This document shows, in pieces, positions 42,652-55,576 of a stretch of 64,000 bases of DNA (positions are counted from its first letter, which is position 1; the number at the start of each line of letters is the position of its first letter). Below the pieces are notes generated by a model. That model searched no databases and had not been told where the DNA came from. It saw only the letters and a program-made list of their open reading frames with translations. The translations under genes and the position numbers were made by a program. This DNA comes from Hippopus hippopus (Eukaryota > Mollusca > Bivalvia > Cardiida > Cardiidae), in contig OX328109.1 of NCBI GenBank assembly GCA_946811185.2, positions 36,440,129-36,504,128 of the forward strand, in the 5' to 3' direction.

Positions 42652-45600
42652 TCAGGCTTTCTTAGAATTTAATGGCTCCACCATGTCTGAGCTCTCTATA
42701 TCTATTTCGATGACGTCCTCGGGAATCGAACCAGTTTTTGCCCAGGGTTGAAGTTCAACACTGGAACATGTGGTAAAAGCTAAGGCTCCGATTAGACTAA
42801 ACATCCCTGATAAATAAAACACCAGCTGCCATTCTTTCTGGAGACCCTGGGGAGAGAGACGACAATTGGGGTTTCAGCAAAGGTTAAATTAAAGGCAGTT
42901 TGATGTTTTAACTCCGAGAAAGAAAGCTATTGAAAACATTGTGGGAAAAGGAGAAAATGCTGGTAACCAGCATTTTCTCCTTTTCCAACAATGTTTTCTA
43001 CCCCATCAAAGACAAATACCATCATTTGAACCACATTTAATTTGTCGTCTGTAAATGCTTTCAATTTGTATAAATTCCTTTCGAGTGTTAAAGAGTCAAA
43101 CGACAAAATCTTAGTTGTGTCCAAATTGACAGCTTTGGCGGACGACAAATGAAATATGACTCAAATGATGAGGCTTGTCTTGGAAAGGGTCAAAGACATT
43201 GCGAAAAAGGAGAAATTGCTTGCTGCCAGTACTTTCTCCTTTTCCAACAATGTTTTCTAAGGACCTTTTCTTCAGGGTCGTAAAACCAAGGGTTACTTGG
43301 GAAAGGGCTAAATCTGTACCCTCCTTTTTTCACAAGGTTTTTACGTGCATTTAACTCTACTTTTTGTCGGTTTAAGATCCATACTTTACAAAGATGTGTT
43401 TTCACAAAAGACACACAGGGGTAGAAGGATAGAAAGAGACAGAAGAAGGGGAACTATGAGAGAGAGAGAGAGAGAGAGAGAAGGAGATAGAGACAGACAG
43501 ATAGATACAGATAAAGAGTAACATGCAAAGAAAAAAGCATGCTCGGCTTTTCCCACCATTTTAGCTATAATTACACTGTCGTCTGCTATTGCTTTCAGCA
43601 TCGGCGAGAGACAAAAAATTGCCTGCTGATAAAAAGATACTTAAATAGAACTAGGGTGTTTTGGACCACACTTACATTAGGTGTAAGAAGTCCCGCAGTC
43701 ATAGATGATAAAATAGCTGCTGTTGTTCCTCCAGTATTCGTTATGCCATACACCGTCCCTGAGTACCTACAACGTAGGAGTAGTCAGTTATCTCACAGAC
43801 TCCAACAACAGGCACTGAGATGGTTCGCGAGTGATACAAGAATTCTTAGTTAATTATACAATTCTGGTGAGACACCACAAATTAAGCTGCGTTAAAACAA
43901 AAAAGGACGATCATAATTTTAGTTATCCTTTCTGTTTTAACGATTTTTCTCCCATTTGGTATGCTTTGGATATGAAACAATTTTGCTTTTACGATTATGC
44001 CCTGAAAAAATAGATGTGTATATTCAAAACCGGAAGCTGTGCCTGAACAACCCGTTTTTTTTTCGGCGATGTTAATAATATTATATGGATAACGCTCCGT
44101 AAAACAAAGCGAATGCTTTCTCTTCCTTCCAACCAAAAGTAAATATCCTTGACTTCACAGTACATGCGTATGAGAAAAACTACATACTGTCCAGCAAATT
44201 CAGCATGGTTTGATAGAAAACCTCCGAAATTGGAACCCGTAAAAAAACAGGCAATGCATAGTAACACTACACCAACTTCCCGTCTTTCACAGCTCACGTA
44301 ACCAGTGGCAACAAGAACACTTGCACATATGACTAGACCTAAAATCATGATAAGCAGATGTTAAACTAATGACCATGTCAACATAAAGTAACAATTCTAA
44401 CAAATAAATGAGCCACGCTCTGGCAAAAGGGGCTTAATGCATCTCCGTGATACATGATACCAGCCCAAGTCATCACATAATTATGGACCCATAAGAGCCA
44501 CTTTATTGAATAGTCGACTTAATTATGAGGTAGACTGGTCCTTTGACAAACAGAAAATTGACCGATAGAGAAAAGTTTCGGCCCAGGTCAGCCTGCGCGG
44601 ACTGTGCAGGCTGACCTGGGTCGATACTTTTCGCAGATGCATTAAGCCCCCTTTTCACAGAGCATGGCTCAAATATAAATGAGCCATGCTCTGTGAAAAA
44701 GGGGGCTTAATGTATCCTCAAAAAGTATCGATACATGTCAGCCTGTGCAATCCGCGCAGACTGGCATAGATCGAAACCTTGTTTTGTGTATGTCCATAGA
44801 CCAGTCTACCTCATGATTCAGTTTGTTGTTAAATAAACTTGATTTTATGGACAAATAATTATCCGATGCCTTGCTTGGTATGATGGATCACGGATGTAAA
44901 TTCAACCCCCTTTTTCACAGACCATGGCTCAACCTCAAAAGAAATTGAACCCTAAAAGCCCGATATACTTTTCAGTCAGTTCAATGGGCATAGAAAAAAG
45001 TTAACTCTAAGGCTGCTAAGCGCGACTCACTGACCTTTTGCGGACAGTGTAGATCAAGATCAGACTGCACAGAACGTGCAGTCTGATCTTTGATCTACAC
45101 TGTCCGACAAGGAGATATTATTCCCAAACACATAACTTTGATATAGCAATTTTTAAGGTTTTTTTTTTCTATCGAACTGAATTTCATTTTAGTTATTTAG
45201 CAGGATAAGGGTTAAAGCCCATAAATGTGAAAATATCAATTTCAAACAAGGTTGAGGATCTGTAAAATCGTAATAACTTGGAGACGTTTTGATACTAGCA
45301 TGAGTTTATACACATTAGGTCCACACTGCGCATGTAGAAACCGTCTCACCAGATCGGACATTACCGTTGCCTTTTTCAAACAAGAAATATTTTAGATATG
45401 TACACATTTATGACCAATCAAAATTACTGTTTAATGATTCGAGTATATCAATGCCAAGAAGAAGGTCAAAAGCCAGCTACCCCAAAAATATGTCAGGTCA
45501 GTATCTTCCCCGTGGAGCTTCATCAATGTCAAGAGGGCGAATCTCTTAGTTATCGCTCAGCCAAACTCGCAGAATTTTATGCCTTACTTATCTATGCTAA

Positions 45601-48600
45601 CGCCAAAGGTATGTAAAGGATTTTGTGCAGCCTGATCTTGATATACACAGGCTGCAAATATATATAGTTGAGAAAGGTGCTTTAAGGGCTGAGCGTGTCA
45701 TTCTAACGAGGTTACAGACAGAGCCCTCCCAGTCACAATGTCGGTCGCTTTATCAAGGTTACCAATCTTTCAAGAATGAGGACCGAACCTTGCCTGTAAC
45801 AAGGCTGATCACTTTATCAAGGTAACAAAATCTCATTATTATTTTTTACCTTCTTTACAGAAAACCTGATATTGAAAAGGGTACGGAAAAAGTTTGATTA
45901 AGGACGGACAAAACGTCCTAATGCTTTGTACAACTGAGGTTCTCTCTGTGTACACTGTAGACCAAGATCAGACTGCACATGGGAAATCAAATGTACCTAA
46001 CCTACTCACTAGCGCCGGTAAACAGTCTTCTTGTAAATAAATGCCCCAATATTCCGTGGTTAATTATCATCTGGGCTAATTTGGGTGAGGTTATTGTAGA
46101 GATCGCACAAAATACATACGGTAATGCTGAATATAGTCCATTCTGAAAAAAAATCAGAAATACATACTACATACTTTATAAGCTTTCTTTGGACTTGAGT
46201 ATGCTTCGAGCTGCTTGGTGAAATTGATAGCTCGTCTCGCGAGATGTAAAAAATTTCCCACGCAACGAAAATGTATACCCGGGGATTTGTTTGTTTGTTT
46301 GTTTGGTGTTTAACGCCGTTTTCGATATTACGCCAGTCATATCGCGGCGGCTAGTGCACCTATCCACGTTGTCTTAAAGAATCTTTTACCAGTAACCTCG
46401 CCAAGCTGCTGGCTGCTTCGCCACATAATCATCGTCGAAACAATGATCAGCGGTGATAGTAAAAGTAAGCAGATGACAGCTTTGGTAAGTTGGACTAGGT
46501 ACTCTGAAAGAATAAAAATCAATCTCAATAATTTGTTATTGCATTTCAAGGTTTTGGCACAAATAAATTTAACCGTCTAAGTTCCAAGAAATTTTCGATT
46601 GGTCTGTTGGAATCACCCTCCTCTAAGAATCTGCCATCGGAATTGATTCGATCGTGTCACAGTACACCAAACTTTTGATTAACTGAAAATAACTCATCTG
46701 AATAAGATTGTTGATTGTTATTGATTACTTGTAGCTATAGAGGCAAGTTGAGGTCGCGGAAAAGTTTTGAAAGCATCATTCTAAATTTCTAATCACAGCA
46801 CTGGTTTCAGGAACCGCCTAAACAGCTCTGTTATTAACCCTTAACGTGCTGAATAACCTCAACAGACATATTCGTCTAGGAATAAGACCCAAATGATTGC
46901 AATTTGATGGTTGCTATTGTCTATAGAATTTCTGCTAATCGGACAATGTAGGTCAAAGATCAGACTGCATATTTTGATCTACACTGGCTGCAAAAACAAC
47001 TGCAGTAATGAAAGAGGCTTTAAGTGTTAACGAGATTACGGACCGAACGTTCTTTGTAACAAGGTTGGTCGCTTTATCAAGGTTACCGACAGAAAACCTA
47101 TCCTGAAACAAAACGTGTGGTTCTAAGGAGGTCAAAGACCTAACCTTTTTTGTAACAAGGTTGGTCGCTTTATCGCTGCTACCGACAAAACATATCCTGT
47201 ATGAAAGCTAAGGAGATTACGGACTGAAACTTCCCTGTAGCAAGGCTGGTCGCTTTATCAAGGTTACCGACAAAAAACCTATCCTGTAACAAAGCGTGTC
47301 GCTCTTAGGAGGTTACGGACCAACCCTTCTCAGTAAGAAGGCCGGTCGCTTTATCAAGATTAACGACAAAACCTATCCTGTGACAAAGCGTGTCGTTCAA
47401 ACGACAATACCGACCGTGACTAACCTGTAAGAATGTCGTTTCATCGAGGTTAAATGAACCTAATTTTACCTGTCTTACACCAAATTTCAACACCTCCTCA
47501 AGAAATAGCGGGACATTAATAAGAATTGTAAAGATACTCCAGTTGCAGGCAAAATGGACAATGATACAGGACCACACAGGCTTCGACGTCATAATCTGTC
47601 TCCACGGTACACTGCTCTGTTGTTTCTGTGTAAAAAAAAAAGTTAAATCCATTGTAACATGAATCGCGCCAAAGTGTAGCTGAAATACTCTATAGGAGAG
47701 GCGGTGTGAAACCCTTTATACTAAGCAGGATTCACACAACACCCCCTGTCCTGGACGGCTTTGTAAATAGAAGGAACATTACTGTGAAGAAAAAGACCGA
47801 AATATTGGCAAATTCAGATCCCTGGTCGTAACAAGAAGTGGTGGTGATAAGTGAAAATGAATTGATTATACGGAACTACGTTCGTTCTTCAGTGTGAGGA
47901 AATCTATCTAGAGGTAACTAGCAAAAATCTTAAAGTCAATTTATACGTTATAATTATTCCTGTATAGTCACTTACGCTAAAAAACAAGAACCACACTAAA
48001 TCTGTTAACATGTCGAGCTTCTAGGGTGTCCAGATCTTGTTGATTTAGAACTATAAATCTTTTTGAAGGTTCAAGACGATTTATTTACACTTTGTAAGCA
48101 TCAATATCTATATCCATGAAATGTAAGTATTTGAATCATGCTGTGTGAAAAGGGGATTTAATGTATCTGCACAAAGTATCGACTCGTGTCAGCCTGTGGG
48201 CTGACCTGTGTCAAAACCTTTTGCTATTTGCTAATTTTCTGCCTGACAAAAGACCAGTAGACATCATAAATCAGTCGGTTGTTCGGCAAAACTGATTTTT
48301 ATTGATCCATAATTGTGTGATGACTTGCTTGGTGGAACAGATCACGGAGATGCATTAACTCGCTTTTGCCGTTCATGTTAATGTTACCTGATTTGCATGT
48401 TTTCTTGTTGCTTGTATAAACTTGAGCTCTGTCTTAGAAATACGTGGATGATCTTCTGGGTGACTGTAGGCCTCAAAACACCACAAACATAGTAGTATAC
48501 AGCTTAAAATACCTAAAATATTATCAAGGTCAATTTTCAGATACTAGTGTATCTTGACTTACCTGAATTCCGCGTTTACCAAACATTCTAAGTATTTTTT

Positions 48601-51600
48601 TAAGTTTCTAAACCAGTCGCCTGATTGGATAATGCGTTCTATCATAATAATGTGATATAGATTAATTTTAAATTTAAATTTCGATTGACTTTGTCTGTCT
48701 ACGTATTTTATCACCCCCTCTCGTATTTGATTCGTTTCAACAAAAATACAGATCCCCTCATCATGGATCTGACGACTTACACTTGAATTGCATCTGCTGA
48801 AAATTTTTGAAAAATGATAATTACAAGTTAGCCAATAAGAAAAGTTATTTCATTCGGTTCATCTGTAAAACTGGTGGACACACTCGTATAGGTTTTTGTA
48901 GGTCTTTTTGCGCTTTCGAAAATTTTGACATTTAATCGGCTGGCAGAAAAGTCATTAAAAGATTACCTTCAATAAGCCTTACTCAGATCCCCGGCCAGAG
49001 GGATGCTGGATTTTAAAATGACATTGCCGATAAGTTACATTTTACTGTATATTTACTTATAACCATTTGCTTGAGCCTTATCGTGCTAAAGAAATGAAAT
49101 TGACATCATCAGCTCTCAAGATGCAGGTATTTCATTGTTAACGCCAGTTTTTATCTGGCAAAGAACTAAACAGTGTAGATCCAAGGTCAGACTGCACTTC
49201 TGTGCAGTCTGGTCTCGATCTTCACTGTCCACATTCAAATCAATGTTCAGCAGTTAAAGGTTCAAAAGTCATGGGAGAAATTCACGAAAACGCATAATCT
49301 TGATAACAACTTACCGTGACAATAGAATATGGAGGGCCATCCGTTATCAAAACCATATACACATAGTAACCCGGATGTTAAGTAAGAAACAATAGTACCG
49401 ATGAAAAACCCTGTAAATTGAAAAATCATCGGCATTTTATCAATATATATAACGTTATCTTTGGTAACATTTTATTCAAATGAAAAGAAAAGAAAAAAAA
49501 AAAAAAAAAACGGCATATGGATCCCAACATTCTAAGTCAAAAAGGGACATAACTATGTCGAAATATTTTTAGCGTTACCTGCGCTTCTGATATTGGTTTC
49601 CCTTGTAATCTATGACAACTAACCCGTATTTGAAGTAAATACCTTTAGTAATCATAGAAATAGGAAAAGATGTCAACGTTTATGTACAACTAAGACACAG
49701 ACGACAACGGGGATGATCCTGGATCTGACTTCTTTTTTTTTTTAAAAAACAACAAGAGTAAAAATCAATGCTATTCACTGAAATCGAGTCTACGACTTCA
49801 CTGAAAAAAAAAAAACGTTGTATTGGAGAAAAAAAAAAAAAAAAAACGCAAAATCCAGTGAATACCACTTTCAATCATTAGCCTACTGTGCGAAATTTTC
49901 ATTTATGAAGGCAACTATTGAAAATAAACCTATGTAATGTTAAGTCGAGTCCAGATAAGCTGAGTGTGCTCTGAATCCAAAAATATCTACTAGATCTATT
50001 TTTAATGGGTATTTTAATTCATCGCATCATAATAATTATATTACAATGATCTCCGTACAAAAAAGTGTCCAATCATTCAAAATTATAAGAATCGATATCG
50101 TCTAAAAATGTGTTACCTCTGTTATACTTCGATGCTATACGAAAGCAGTATTGGTCAAGCAGATTATTTGCTTGTAAATGGTACAAAATATACCCAAGGG
50201 ACATCTAAATATGTTTTTATTTAATCTAGTTCAGTTTAGATAACGGTAGTACAGCTTTAACCAGGCCATTATCTGCAACAGAGTAAAAGAATACACCAAG
50301 AAAGTCACCTAATAGAGCCATTTTAACCCTTTGCTACAGTCTTGAGTTTTAACAACCCTGAGAAAACTTGTAAAAACAATTTGGGAAAAGGAGAAATACT
50401 TTAAGCAACGTTTTCTTCTTTTCCCACAATGTTTTCTATCCTTTCAGACACAAATTTCATCATGTGAGCCATGTTTGATTTGTCGTCTGAAGGTGCTTTC
50501 AATTTGGGTGATTCTAAAATTCTGTCATTTTAACAATAGTTAATTCAAAAGACTATCGTACCAGAACTTGAAAAGCCTATCATTGTTGCTCTCTCCCTCG
50601 GCGGTGCCCAGGCGTTCAACATTGCTATACCTACTGGAATCACAGCACCCTAGTTGTGGAAATTACAAATATTTGAGTAGTGCTCTGAGGAAAACGGGTT
50701 AAATGCAACTTCATAATAGATTATACCAAGCAAGTCGTTACATTAGACAGACACCTTTTTTTCTTTGAAGGCCCAGTAGAGGCCAATATAGACGATGCGG
50801 GTGTTTGAATGCATTTAAATTTAAAACGTACTAAGTATTTAAAAGCATAAACGTTATTTTGAAGATGATGACAATCTTTTAGTGTACGATCTTTTATTGG
50901 CCACCGCTGTGCCTTTAAATAAATCTTAAGATACAATAGCTCGAAGTTTCACCCATCTTAAGATTGGCCTAACCAGATAATCATTTTAACCTTCGTTGTG
51001 GAATTCAGACTACTTCTTTTCCTATGCAACTCACAGCGTGATCTGACTTCTTGTTTCGAAGGGAAGATTTTTTTTTAAAGCTTTCTGCTTAAATGTCATA
51101 TTGGCCACGTGAACTTAACTAATTGAAAAATAGTTTCAAGCAGTTATTCATTTTCCTTAAACTCTGGTGTTTAAATATGAAATTTAATAAGATTTTAGAA
51201 GGGAATTTCCTAAGAGCAATCCTACAAGTAATTGTAGACGGAGTGGCGAGCGATCACAGGAGTTAACCTTCAACACTTTGTACGCAGGTGAAATAAAAAT
51301 AAGGTATTACAGACCCCAGCGAGTCCAATGATTATTCTCAACACGAGTACCAGGTAAAAGTTGGTCCGGGCACTTATCGGTATGAGAAATGAAGACACGA
51401 TGGTTAGAATATTTGTAGTGGTGATAATATGTTTCCCTCCAAAGTAATCAGCCAACCTCCCCGCCGGCAGTTGTGTAAAGAAAGATCCATAAAAGTACGC
51501 GGAAAGCAGAAAAGACACCTGCGTGTAGTCCCAGTTTAGTTCTGGATTTAAAGTCTGAAACATATAAATAAGAGAATCGTTATAGTGTACCTTTATCACT

Positions 51601-54600
51601 TCACCAAGTTAATGAAATAACATTTCAAAATGATTTTAACTTTTGAAACACAGGGTAAAAATTTAAGAACTATGTTTCTGGACACAAAACCGGTGCTTTG
51701 AACTCAATCTTATAAATCTTACTAACCTCCGTATTCAGCCATTGTTGTAAAATGTCCGATGAGAATGATCAGGACAATCTTTGATCTCAGAGCCACATTT
51801 GAATAACCTTGAAGGTGGATCTTAGTTAATGCTATTTACCAAATCTCAAAAACATTGGCTTTGTGGTTTCAGACAGACATTTTCCCTCAATTTCACTCAT
51901 GCAACTTACATACAAGTGAGACATTTTGGACCCAGAAACCATTAGACAAAGTGGGTTCCATACAAGAAGAAATTTTTAGATGCATTTTTTTCCAAATGAA
52001 AAAAAAAAAAAAAAAATGTAACTCTAGATGAAAAAAGGTGATCCCTGAGCAGCACTTTCGTGACAGATTGAACGCATCTGAGTATTACACGATTCTAAAA
52101 ACACCATAATGATTTCTGTGTTTCAAAAATAATACTATTTCGTAATCTTCAGATAAAAGTCAATTTTAGATATGTGTATCCAAACAATGGGTTATCTAGA
52201 AAGTAACACAATTTCTGATTTGCCAAACCACATAAAATTAGCCAAGCAGAGGTTCGGTTGCTTTCTCGATCCAGACTTAGAATGGTTGGTGAATATAGGC
52301 CCAGTAAATAAGTAGTTTAAAGAAGCTGCAAAGAGATAAATTTTTATCAATATGGCCACCTCTGACATCATCTTCCCTTCCTTTTGTTTACCCTAGAGTT
52401 GGCGCATATACTACTACACTGATTGTTCATAGCAATACAATGTGTTATATGTCATGGATCCTTTGGCAAAGTTAACCGTTTACCAAACAAACCCGATTTA
52501 TAATGACCCCGACCAATACGAGTACTTTTTAAAACATTATGGGAAAAGACGAAAATGCTGGTAACCAGCATTTTCGCCTTTTCTCAAGCTATTTACTTTT
52601 TTTACCCTTTCCAAGACAAGTTTTTTTTTGAGCTACACTGAATGTGTTGTCTGCAAAATGCTTTCAATATGGACAAGTCTTTTATTTTGTGGTCTCGTTA
52701 GGAGTTAATGAAACGAAATGATGCAAAGAAATGGTTTGGGTAAAGGATACTGATACATACCGGTATATGGAAGATTAAGTCTTTCACCCAGCAAACAGTA
52801 ATGCAAGAAGAATTACCATGAAGTGCCGTTAACTCATACATGCTACGTTTTAATTATTTAAGCCAAACCATTTCGATGATTTTGCTGGATAATGTATGTA
52901 CCGTAAGCTTTTGAGAAACTCTAATCAGTTAAAAAAAAAATAATTTGTCGTCTGCAGATGTTTTCAACTTGGAAACGACAGCAATTAAAACATACCTGTG
53001 TTTCCTCGGGGACAGATAGAGAACACTCCGATGCTGCACCTACTGTTCTGGGGGAAGAACCCAGTGAGTTAGTGACGTTGTATGGTGATTTTATGGTACT
53101 ATTGTTCTGTGGATCTAATTTCACCATACATACTACAGCAAGACTCAAGTTCACACGGTGCATGTAAAGTAGCATGAACGTAAAAAATAGTAGTATCGTC
53201 AGCCGCCATCTTGCTGGTAGAAAGATGAGTCTAGTCTCTGAAATTACGATAGGGAGGAATCCATTTATTGCAGACTGATACCTTTCGATAAACCGTGACA
53301 CTGTAACTGAATTTTGTGATAACACACATAGCTAATATATAGTTCTATGGTTTCAAGTGCGACTTCCCGTTGTCTGCGCACGTCATTTTCTTAGAAGATT
53401 CGACCTGTCTGCTATGACGCATCACCGACCCCCATATACTAGGGAAAAGTAGGGCTTATACCGAAGCTATTACCCAAGCCTGTAGGGGCTGTTTTAATAA
53501 ATGACTGGTGCATAGGTTACATGCTAGCTGGTCATATCTGAATGAATCGCACCAGGTAGTGTTTTATTGAGTAAACGTTTATTTTATTTTAAAAATTCAA
53601 AGTAACGGTGGTCGTTTTGAAAAGTAGTCCGGTTCTGTACCCAGAAGGCCCAAATTAGATAGATGTGTATTTGTAGAATGCCATCTAGTGGGAGATAATG
53701 GCGACTTCCACCTTGCAATGGTCGCCGTGAAATACTTAAATACAGATTTAAAGGCCGTTAAAAACAGATATCTCTGCAATTTGAGATATCATAAAACATA
53801 GTGCTCAGCATTTTGACAAATCGCCAGAATTAAGCACTTAAAGATACACCCTTACTGCTAGAGAGAAAAATGCTGTTTGAACTTAAAAGTGTGTGGCTTG
53901 ACTCAGTTGTGTGAACATTGATAAACTACCAATATATATTATGTAAGGGATAGAAAAACACAAGGGATTTGTCCTAATTTAAAACCGGAAATGACAACAG
54001 CATTTGCTTGGAAGGCCTCCAAAACATGAAATACATTTTTTATCGGTCGTAATCTGTGCGATCTTGCAGCATCAGAGCAACGTTTGGCATTTAAATACAG
54101 GAATAATCATAGTTTCATAAAATAAGGCTGGAATCGGTTAAAAAATAGCTGAAAAATGCCGTGTACAGTATAGATGTATCTTTGAAAAGCATTAAAGTCA
54201 ATTGTTGCTTAACCCCAAAAAATGGTATTATTCATTTATATAACTGAGAGTTCCGACGTGTAAATACTATTTCCCTCAGGAATCGCATGTTAATGGTCAA
54301 TGGCAATTCAGTTTACTTCAATGTTGGTATTAACTTGATGACAAAAAGTGATTTCAGAAAGAAATGCAAATCGTATACATGTAGATGACACAATTTTATT
54401 TGATGAATAATGAAGTTCTCGGTGGGACGATTGCAGAACATTCTACAACACCACGTGGAGGACACAATCCCATAAAGAGAAAATACAGTACAACTCATGA
54501 ACGAAAACGCTCCTTTTCTAATATTTTGGCCAAAAGCCTTAAAACATCATAAAATAAAAGCGCAATTTATTCGAACTGAAAACGGACATGGCTTGCCATG

Positions 54601-55380
54601 TGAATTTATACCTCATGGCTTGCCGTGTGAGTTGAAAGCTTAGACAACAGCTTAAATCTGTAAAACACACATTACAGTGGGAGCTTTATAGCTAAAATGA
54701 CATGAAATATATAGTTGAGCCATGCTCTGGCAAAAGGGGGTATAATGCATCTCCGTGATGCATGATACCAAGCAAGTCATCACATAATTATGGATCCATA
54801 TAGGCTATTTGTCCAACAACCGACTAAATTTTGAGGTAAACGGGTTCATGGAAACGCAGGAAAAAAAATCCTATGTTTACGCCGAAGAGTCGGGCAATTT
54901 AAAAGATAAACCTATGGTAATTAGCCATTGCCAAATATTTCTAGAGTAGCTCGCCAATCAATAAGCCTAGAAAAAAGCACGTGATCCTATTATTTCTAAA
55001 ATGATAGGGGCCATGCTTTAGGAAAAGAGATTTCGTATGCATCTTCATGATACATGATACCTAGCAAGTCGTCATAGATCTACATGGATCCATAAAATCC
55101 ATTTTGTATGACAACCAACTGAATCACGAGGTACACTGGTTCCTTTGACATTTAGAAAATCGACCAAAGACAAAAAGTTTCGACCCAGGTCAGCCTGTGC
55201 GGACTGCGCAGGCTGACCTAGGTCGATACTTTTTGTAGTTGCATTAAGCCCCCTTTTAACAGAGCATGGCTCATATTCAATGCTATTACCTAGAGCTGCG
55301 GGAGATTCCTGACGACCAATGTCGGTTTTATCATCGTTGTACAGTTTACCTGTCTCCGTGTTCCCCGTATCATCCTCCAT
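42652..55380 (-). CDS. SLC17-family (sialin/VGLUT-type) anion transporter, 535 aa, 11 exons
   Basis: Minus-strand exons: 55380-55290 (ATG 55380), 53237-52996, 51554-51315, 50649-50562, 49410-49315, 48512-48388, 47625-47470, 46142-46010, 44338-44188, 43766-43676 and 42846-42652 (TGA). All ten junctions keep phase and the total is 1608 nt. It is a major-facilitator membrane protein expected to move organic anions or phosphate in plasma, lysosomal or vesicle membranes. TM1 carries LLYMHRVNLSLAVVCMV (Arg58 equals the conserved TM1 Arg). Next come a luminal loop with N-glycosylation sites at 75, 76 and 84, and the family signature TQLPAGRLADYFGGK. Also present are NAWAPPRERATM (~202-214), GLLCVYGFDNGWPSIFY, VPWRQIMTSKPVWSCI, NHAEFAGQYSGTVYGITNAGG-like exon 9-10 sequence, and the C-terminal EWQLVFYLSGMF...LQPWA. 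Length is normal. The TM4 Glu and His used by VGLUT and sialin are missing (GLAGGAVIP), so substrate and coupling are uncertain. A paralogue lies upstream. Confidence 0.9.
42908..43315. mobile_element. Two family A copies in SLC17 intron 10
   Basis: 42908-43096 and 43096-43315 are in opposite orientations and adjoin at AAAGAGTCAAACGAC. They also hold the start of a CT-rich tract. Confidence 0.55.
43458..43481 (+). repeat. (GA)n microsatellite in SLC17 intron 10
   Basis: Twelve GA units, flanked by imperfect AGATAGAGACAGACAGATAG. The paralogue's equivalent intron also carries GA repeats. Confidence 0.9.
44409..44933. mobile_element. Two family D MITEs, head to head (44409-44670 and 44681-44933)
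   Basis: Opposite orientations separated by about 10 bp (AAATATAAA), so GAGCATGGCTC and GAGCCATGCTC face each other. They are in SLC17 intron 8, just upstream of exon 9. Confidence 0.65.
45001..45216. mobile_element. Family B MITE
   Basis: TTAACTCTAAGGCTGCTAAG to AGCAGGATAAGGGTTAA with an intact hairpin (AGACTGCACAGAACGTGCAG). Confidence 0.7.
45690..47452. repeat. ~90-bp minisatellite in SLC17 introns 7 and 8
   Basis: Four and a half units start near 47032, 47128, 47212, 47308 and 47401 (84-96 bp apart), each with GGTCGCTTTATCAAGGTTAC, ACCTATCCTGTAACAAAGCG and GGAGGTTACGGACC. Two further partial units lie at 45720-45830, on the other side of exon 8. The main array ends about 17 bp from the exon 7 donor. 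Confidence 0.75.
46283..46470 (-). mobile_element. SINE tail/body, minus strand, plus family B core (46843-47010)
   Basis: (GTTT)n then GGTGTTTAACGCCGTTTTCG, ATATCGCGGCGGCTAGTGC and ATAATCATCGTCGAAACAAT: the V-SINE-like 3' part in reverse. The head is missing. The family B half element follows in the same intron. Confidence 0.55.
48134..48376. mobile_element. Family D MITE next to an SLC17 donor site
   Basis: GAATCATGCTGTGTGAAAAG to TTAACTCGCTTTTGCCG. Its end lies about 12 bp from the exon 6 boundary at 48388. Confidence 0.6.
48590..50330. other. SLC17 introns 4 and 5: little recognisable beyond a family B core
   Basis: A family B core lies at 49165-49262 and poly(A/T) runs at 49490-49510, 49733-49745 and 49830-49846. 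Only exon 49410-49315 is coding. Confidence 0.4.
50330..50540. mobile_element. Family A MITE ending near SLC17 exon 4
   Basis: TTTGCTACAGTCTTGAGTTT to TTCTGTCATTTTAAC with a decayed hairpin. A family D tip follows exon 4 at 50677-50755. Confidence 0.5.
51560..52995 (-). other. SLC17 intron 2
   Basis: Holds a poly(A) tract (52000-52016), a half family E element (52188-52305) and a family A copy (52470-52708, hairpin ATGCTGGTAACCAGCATTTT). The rest is unassigned. Confidence 0.45.
53370..53705. repeat. Dispersed repeat, copy 2 of 2 (see 30580-31160)
   Basis: CGACCTGTCTGCTATGACGC, GGTGCATAGGTTACATGCTA and GTAGTCCGGTTCTGTACCC in the same order as copy 1. Just beyond, 53838-53945 resembles 19255-19365 (TTAAAGATACAYCCTTACWG, GATAAACTRCYAATATATA), so a second dispersed repeat adjoins it. 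Confidence 0.5.
54714..55274. mobile_element. Truncated family D (54714-54865) and full family D (55009-55274)
   Basis: The full copy runs GGCCATGCTTTAGGAAAAG to TTTTAACAGAGCATGGCTCA with hairpin CAGGTCAGCCTGTGCGG. It ends 14 bp from the SLC17 exon 1 donor at 55289. Confidence 0.65.
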
Positions 55381-55576
55381 GAATACTCACTAACACTTGG
55401 AGTCTCGTTCTATAGCAGTATAGCCTGTCACAAAACATCGACGAGTTTACATACAAGATCAGAAAAAATGCGCCACATTATATGCAACCTAAATCTATAC
55501 TGCCCGGAAATAGCTCTCAACTTATCATTATTATTTCTAAATTACTTTAATATTGTGCAAAAGTAACGTAAAGTAT

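Noticed and set aside
53238..53325. Upstream extension of SLC17 exon 2 from a GTG at 53325
   Set aside because: No ATG; an ATTTCAG acceptor at 53238 joins in phase to the exon starting with ATG 55380.
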